Below, one piece after another: positions 58,489 through 64,000 of a DNA stretch of 64,000 bases; positions within the stretch are counted from its first letter, which is position 1, and each line of letters opens with the position of its first letter. The stretch comes from Silurus meridionalis (lineage: Eukaryota; Chordata; Actinopteri; Siluriformes; Siluridae). The notes beneath the pieces are model-generated. The model was not told the origin of the DNA, made no database searches, and saw only the letters and a list, made by a program, of their open reading frames with translations. The stretch spans positions 6,359,212-6,423,211 of the forward strand of contig NC_060911.1 of assembly GCF_014805685.1 (NCBI RefSeq), read 5' to 3'. The position numbers were made by a program, and so were the translations under genes.

Positions 58489-59438
58489 CTCTCTCCCTCG
58501 CTAACGTTCTCTATAAACAAAGAACCAGACTTTGTTTTGGACCCCAGAGGTCCCCATTGTTCAACCATTTTGTCTTCTAACTATCATCACTGCCACCTGT
58601 ATCCTATTTCTCCTGTGGGTATATATAAAAAAATGCACTGTATTTATATAAAATGATCCCATTCTTGGTGTTAAATGTCTCTAAACCTGCCCTTTTTTGT
58701 CTTTAATGACTGTCCCTTATGGGTCTTCGACATATTGTTTTTCCCCCTCAACTTGTTTGAATAAATTCTAAAACCCTGCAAATACTTAGACATTCATTAA
58801 ATTCAGTTCATTTTTAAAGAGTTCGTAGAGGGTTAAACACCTCTTCCTTTGTTCACAGACAGTGTGTCCATCTCTCACACTGCTTACTCTATTTTGAATC
58901 CCAAGTCCCTGCTCGCACTTTCTCTCCCTCTGTCAAACTCACATTCTCAGTGCTCAGAGTCGATAGTAAAATAATCATTACCCAACACTCTATTGCTATA
59001 TTCTGCTTCATCATGTACCACTTGTTGTTGAGGTGTTCAGCTACTGAAATATTAGACAGATGCCAGGATGGACCATGTCCTGAATTTAAACCTGTTCGGT
59101 ATATTTCTGTGTCTAACATAATAAAGAAAAATCTTTTCCGACATTTGACCTTGCTCTCACCTTGAGCTTTTTTTAATCGAAAAATCAGTGATAATGTCAC
59201 ATAAGTCCTACAAAAAGTCCTACAAATAAGCAACCACTTGTTTTTGACAACTGCATCTGAAATTCAAATATAGCTTCCAATTTTCTGTATTTCATATGTT
59301 AACTAATATCGTATAAATGGCAAGGAATCCAGGAAGTTGTTTATGTTATAGTGTATGTTATATTGTTGCTCTTTTTTCACATACATCAACGTTAACATTT
59401 GCATGTACAATTTGAAACTTTGTTTATGCGTGTGCTAC

Positions 59439-59682
59439 CTGATCCAGAGTGGTTTGTGAGACTGAGTAGTCCTCTACTCCCAGTGTATCCTGGTTTCTGC
59501 TAAACATGCTAAAGATATGTGACAGAGCACCATCGTTGTGGGGCATCTGGTACTGGAGTGTGTTGTGGTGTTTCTCTTTCAGCACGCTACCAGGGAAGGT
59601 CAGAGTTACAAACTGCTCGACGGCGCTCAGGTCAGCCAGACCGCCCCTGACACGTACAATTACTGTGTAACCATCTCCAAAC
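59439..59682 (-). CDS. abca: ABC transporter subfamily A (ABCA1/ABCA7/ABCA4 type), penultimate coding exon
   Basis: This exon encodes 81 full codons plus one leading base. The protein starts [11 protein letters not shown], contains [12 protein letters not shown] and ends [12 protein letters not shown]. In ABCA1-type full transporters this segment lies just after the second nucleotide-binding domain (FGDGYT ... [10 protein letters not shown] ... [13 protein letters not shown]); these membrane proteins move lipids using [13 protein letters not shown] matches ABCA1 better than ABCA4 as I know them. On the minus strand the acceptor is TTTGCAG followed by G (split arginine codon, phase 1) and the donor is GATCAG followed by GTAGCA. 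The exon ends exactly where the family splices before VFVNFA, and the next exon is found at the expected side in the right frame. The upstream intron abuts a (TG)n tract. The exon before this one, carrying the ATPase core, was not found and is probably beyond 64000. The exact paralog is uncertain. Confidence 0.92.
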
Positions 59683-59684
59683 CT

Positions 59685-59688
<4 letters not shown>

Positions 59689-59740
<52 letters not shown>
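59689..59740. repeat. (CA)n microsatellite abutting an ABCA splice acceptor
   Basis: On the minus strand this is a (TG)n run of about 25 units followed by TTTGCAG and then the exon. The dinucleotide therefore occupies the place of the polypyrimidine tract and branch region. Confidence 0.95.
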
Positions 59741-59746
<6 letters not shown>

Positions 59747-60176
59747 GTTACTACCTTTGTTGGGTATTTCCATTGAGTTGCACATTATTCTGGTGAAGGC
59801 GTTATACACTCATCCTCAATACTTCAAAGGAAACCAAATAACACAAAATTACATGGGAAAAAAAAGGGGAATATTTAACATTTTGAGAAAAACATTCATA
59901 TTTTAGGTATTTTTTTTTTTCGGTATTCAAACAGATGATGAATAAACGCAATATACACGGACTGCACAACAGTGCATTAATACACTAGTCTTATGTGAAG
60001 CACTTATCTTGGATTAATTGTTCTTGTTATATACAACCAGTAATCTATTAAAACAGTTGTAATGTAGACACCTTCTGTCCAATCAGATTGGAGAATTCAA
60101 CAACACTGTTTGCAACATGCAAAAGATCTCAGATACAACAAAACACAATTTCTACAGTTTGCACTAATCCAAATAT

Positions 60177-60179
<3 letters not shown>

Positions 60180-60241
<62 letters not shown>
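60180..60241. repeat. (CA)n microsatellite
   Basis: About 31 units, within the presumed upstream ABCA intron. Confidence 0.97.
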
Positions 60242-60246
<5 letters not shown>

Positions 60247-60520
60247 ATATTTTAATTGCACATCAGAGCAACTGAACGAAGTTATGGCGAACATCTGTGT
60301 GCAAACCCATGCTGTGGCTGATGTGAGGATAGTGCGAGGAGCATATGGTTAATATTATCCAGCTCTCCATGGGCTTCGAATTTTCTATGCAAAATACACA
60401 CACTTTTTTTTCCCCTTCAATTCTCATCTCCCTGTGTTTAGATCCACATCCGCCTAAATACTGATCCTCCAGTTAAAGTTTGACTGAATTTATCAATAGA
60501 TCCTGCTGTGTGTATGTGTG

Positions 60521-60689
60521 TGTATGTATCTGTTTGTGGAACAGTGCTCCTCTTGTTAGTTTGTCATTAGAGCTCCCACAACCTGCTGTTTTCTGCTTAA
60601 TTAATCCCCTAATGTTTTATTTACTCATTGTTATATGTGTTAGGAACAATTCGTAAGTCATGCACAGGGAAGCAGGACTTATTGCACAC

Positions 60690-60737
<48 letters not shown>

Positions 60738-60897
60738 ATCTGTTTGTGGAACAGTGCTCCTCTTGTTAGTTTGTCATTAGAGCTCCCACAACCTGCTGTT
60801 TTCTGCTTAATTAATCCCCTAATGTTTTATTTACTCATTGTTATATGTGTTAGGAACAATTGTAAGTCATGCACAGGAAGCAGGACTTATTGCACAC

Positions 60898-60938
<41 letters not shown>
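60521..60938 (+). repeat. Recent 210-bp tandem duplication including a GT tract
   Basis: Copies start at 60521 and 60731 (TGTATGTATCTGTTTGTGGA) and are identical over about 170 unique bases except for two single-base indels (AATTCGTAAG against AATTGTAAG, CAGGGAAGC against CAGGAAGC). Each ends in a (GT)n tract. Confidence 0.93.
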
Positions 60939-60947
<9 letters not shown>

Positions 60948-60959
60948 TGTACGTTATGA

Positions 60960-61365
60960 TGAGGTAGTACATTATGATAAGCTGTTGGCTACTGTATTTA
61001 TTTCAAGGGCAGAGTGAGACTTCATGTGGAACTGGAAGACAGGCCACGCCTCTATTACTAGAACTGACCAGCACAAAAGCTACATCTCTTTCCTCTGGGA
61101 CTGAGAGATACCTGGCCATGCATCCTTCACTAGTATTGACCCTTGACTAATACTAACAGTTATTGAGGTCACACCCCCTTCACTGGAATACAGTTTTAAT
61201 TCTCTGCTTTCCTTCCTTATTTTCATAGCACCTCATTTTATTCCAAGTGTAGAACGAGTTAAAGGATAGAGTAGTTGCTAATTTAGACATTTTTGCTTAA
61301 AAGCAATTTGAATGAATTCAGCTGTTAGTCACATGTTCATTCATACCTTTTTATTCAGAAAGTGG
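60960..61365. other. Unassigned stretch
   Basis: No exon or repeat recognised in this part of the presumed ABCA intron. Confidence 0.4.
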
Positions 61366-61369
61366 TTTA

Positions 61370-61545
61370 TCCTGATTAGTGTCATGGTGGATGTAATGTT
61401 CTAGTCCATTACAAGGCACCATTCACACATGTTCTTTCACACATGGGGACAGCTAAGAGTTTCCAAGTCAAACAAGAGGCTTGTTTTTGGGGAGTCAGAA
61501 AAACCCTGAGGAAATCCACATTAATGCTGGGAGAACACAGAACAG
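61370..61545. repeat. Fish interspersed repeat, degenerate
   Basis: TTATCCTGATTAGTGTCATGGTGGAT, CTAGTCCATTACAAGGCACCAT and CATTAATGCTGGGAGAACAC follow the order of a very common fish repeat (TATCC..GGTC..GGTGGA, CCAGTCCATCGCAGGGCACC, GGGAGAACATGC). Confidence 0.55.
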
Positions 61546-61549
61546 TTCT

Positions 61550-62817
61550 TTATACAGAATTGACTGCATTGATTATTTAAAATAATGATTTAATAATTTT
61601 ATATTTCTTTTGAATAAAGAACTTTGAAACTTTTTGTACCGGCCACACATAGTGTAGGTGTACACCCCACTAAAAAGTATTAAACTTTCTATTAGGAAGC
61701 ACTGGAGTACAGTGTCTCTGATCCTGAGGCCTTCTACCTTCTGCTAATTGGATTCCTGCAAGGGCATTTTAAAAACTGATATGTTCTAAACAATGGCAGC
61801 TGACTGAATTCAGGGTCATGGGATGAAGAACGTAGATGTAACGAATGAAGCAGATTTTAATTAGAGTTTTGAGACGCAACCCTTGCTTTCATTGCTGGTT
61901 GAAACTGGGCCTCACTTTCATTCTCAGTAAAGGTTTAGCTTGTGTTTGTGTCAGTAACAGTGAAAAAGACAGGAACATGAAGTCAGTTTCTTTACTGGTA
62001 CTGACAAACATCACTAGAGGCAAAGGATATATTACATATAATTATTAAATACATATAATTATTAAAATAAAATAAATAAAAAAATCATTAAAATCCGAGC
62101 TCTGCTACATCAGGAAAGAAAAACATACATTTCTTCCACTTAATGCACCATTAGGACATTTCTGAGCTGAATAAAATCAGAATATATCTATGAAATCCTT
62201 ATGGATTTAATAAAACTAAAACTCATCAAACTGATAGCATTAGACTTTACTTGCTGCATGTTTCGACCTTGTCTCATAATCTTAGAATCAAAACTGTGTT
62301 GTTTGTCTGACAGGGAAGGTCACATGCTTCACACTTAAGCAGGTTCAGAGCTTTTAGGTCATGGCAAAAGACTGTAATCAGCTAGGTCAATTATAGAGCA
62401 TGTGCATTTTACAGGCACCGAGTGTAGGCCTGTCCTCACATCATATGCTGCTCTGATTTATTGACTTTACCAAAGTGACTGTCTGTAGGCAGGTCCAAAT
62501 ATTAGATGGTCGTATACCACTTTCTGTGTACTCAGCATTAGTGCACTATGTTAAGGGCACTTTGTAGCTTATTGTTATGAAGAAGAATAAAAAGAAAATG
62601 GTGGCTGAGAGGACAGACAGTGAGCGAGATGCTCTAGTGGCAAGAGAGTGGTAAAAAAGAGATTTGATTGGTAAAAGACAGGCTTATGGGGATTTTTTAT
62701 TGGACAACTCTGTATTTGTGTTTACTCAGAGGCTGATGGAGGCGGAGCTATAAAAGATTTTACGTTTATAGAGTGATTGATTAAGATGAGTTGCGGGTCT
62801 TTTTCAAACATCAAAAG

Positions 62818-62854
<37 letters not shown>

Positions 62855-63590
62855 AAGAAATAACAGGGGGAAAATAATCTATCAATGAATAAGTAATAAC
62901 ACAAACAGGAAATTAAATTTTATGCAGATAAAAACAGACATATTTGCAAGGTCAGGTGTTATGAAAACTTCTCTTGGCTCAAAAAGTTGCACTTCACCTT
63001 CTTCCACTTTCTTTTACTAGATGCTGATTAAGTCTAATAACAAACCAAACAGCAGGTGAGGTAAAGTGAAAACTTTAAACCCTTCTAAATCATTTCAGAT
63101 CCTAAGGGAGCTCGAGGCCCTGTACACCATCCAGGGCCAGGCCTCCCACTCATTTATTTGTAGTCTAGACTGCACACTTCAAAAAACAATAAACCCCCTA
63201 GAGAACTCCATCCCTTCATCTTGGAGGTGTGGAGCAAAGAGTAAATCGCATACCAATATAATTATGCTTTATACATATTTGCTGAGGATTACTTGGAATT
63301 TCAAAGTCCTTTGATCCAGTAGAGGATAATGCTTATTGAAAAGAATATTCCCCTGAAAACATCTGTGGGGTCTTCACACAGATCTTATGCTACAACGGGA
63401 CCACTATTTCCACTGCAGGAACAAGCAAGGAATACCATTCCTCTAGTCCATTTTTTATGGGTTCTTTGAAGTACATTCCACACTCTTGCAATGTTATCCT
63501 TTAAGATGCCTAACTTAATAACTAATTTAAAGAAGGTAGGATCAATGAAGGAACTTTTGAGGTAAAAATGTGAGATTTTTTTTTTACTTT
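61550..63590. other. Unassigned stretch
   Basis: Apart from (GT)n at 62820-62852 nothing is recognised; no further ABCA exon could be found here. Confidence 0.4.
62820..62852. repeat. (GT)n microsatellite
   Basis: About 16 units. Confidence 0.95.
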
Positions 63591-63593
63591 AAT

Positions 63594-64000
63594 AGATTCT
63601 TCTTTTTCTTCTTCTGTTCCTTCTTCTTTCGGCTTCTCCCATCAGGGGTTGCCACAGCGGATCATCTGTCTCCATACTACTCTGTCCTTTACATCTGCCT
63701 TTTTCAAACCAACTACCTGCATGTCTTCCCTCACCACATCCATAAGCCTCCTCCTTGGCCTTTCTCTTTTCCTCCTTCCTGGTGGCTCCAGCCTCAGCAT
63801 CCTCCTACCGATGTAGTCGTCAAGTTTATTTCTATAGCACTTTTCACAATGGACACTGCCTCAAAGCAGCTTTAGAGAATTTAAGAATTAAGGTGAATGA
63901 ATTGTATTTATCCCTGATAAGCAAGCCTGGGGTGACTGTGGCAAGGATATATGTCCTATGTCCCATGTCCCTCCTCTGCACCTGTCTAAATCTTCTCAAT
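63594..64000 (-). mobile_element. LINE C-terminus and 3' tail, inverted, with nested L2 tail
   Basis: 63630-63813 is the inverted counterpart of 14034-14230 (tail CGGCTTCTCCCATCAGGGGT TGCCACAGCGGATC). 63945-64000 continues the same LINE upstream (CATGTCCCTCCTCTGCACCTGTC against the inverted 14000-14040). The LINE is cut by 63815-63942 and runs off the window. Confidence 0.7.
63815..63942 (-). mobile_element. L2-type LINE 3' tail inserted in another LINE
   Basis: GTTTATTTCTATAGCACTTTTCACAATGG and CTCAAAGCAGC are the inverse of the L2 tail at 455-515; GATAAGCAAGC and GGTGACTGTGGCAAG match inverted 355-395. Near-duplicate GATGTA (63809-63814) and GATATA (63943-63948) may be the target duplication. 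Confidence 0.65.

Noticed and set aside
59439..59738. ORF starting in the CA repeat (CVCVCV...) as one protein with the ABCA segment
   Set aside because: The repeat part is intronic; the acceptor TTTGCAG and the family alignment place the exon start at 59682.
63066..63314. 82-codon ORF as a possible further ABCA exon
   Set aside because: It lies on the plus strand, opposite to the gene, and its peptide has no ABCA motif.

Overview
The window reads as repeat-dense nuclear DNA from a teleost fish. The evidence is the set of fish-type interspersed repeats (Tc1-like transposons, hAT elements, an L2-type LINE with its terminal stem region, a DIRS-type retrotransposon, tRNA-derived SINEs) together with very dense long CA/GT, CT/GA, TA and tetranucleotide microsatellites. 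Several repeat families look like those I associate with ostariophysan fish, catfish in particular; that placement is inference. There is no sign of bacterial, phage or organellar DNA. Nearly all open reading frames are chance ORFs in simple repeats or broken transposon genes.

The only host protein-coding gene I can support lies on the minus strand near the right end. Its last two coding exons (59439-59682 and 57864-57968) encode the C-terminal end of an ABC transporter of subfamily A (ABCA1/ABCA7/ABCA4 type). Splice sites and phases are consistent, and a 1.47 kb intron separates them. The rest of the gene would lie to the right of the window. The (TG)n tract directly in front of the penultimate exon's acceptor is notable.

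Layout: 1-522 is the 3' end of an L2-like LINE. 2852-3637 is a large inverted repeat with a smaller TA-flanked foldback element inside it. 4780-7080 is an unusual cluster of tRNA-like sequences, including five head-to-tail units of about 190 bp with A and B boxes at constant spacing, plus opposite-strand copies. 7990-10400 holds hAT-type and Tc1-type relics. 11530-11715 and 13085-16500 hold LINE tails, a fish repeat and a deleted DIRS-type retrotransposon. 16800-20880 contains several Tc1-derived fragments. 20958-21102 is a foldback hairpin. 26440-27190 is a long degenerate GTA/GGA trinucleotide tract. 28150-28850 and 33118-33302 hold Tc1 and SINE fragments. 35018-37455 is an L2 LINE split by a nearly complete Tc1 element (35297-36857) with TA duplications. 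37765-40065 has two copies of an unclassified repeat. 41924-42647 is a non-autonomous hAT element with a perfect 8-bp target duplication. 44085-55905 has more hAT, Tc1 and SINE relics. 57092-57312 is a tandem pair of palindromic units related to the DIRS terminal repeat. 60521-60938 is a recent 210-bp tandem duplication. 63594-64000 is a LINE tail with an L2 tail nested in it.

The candidate for something not commonly described is the head-to-tail tRNA-like array at 5216-6060, followed by the palindromic DIRS-end dimer at 57092-57312. No functional gene network is visible: the window is mainly a record of successive and nested transposition around the 3' end of one ABCA gene.
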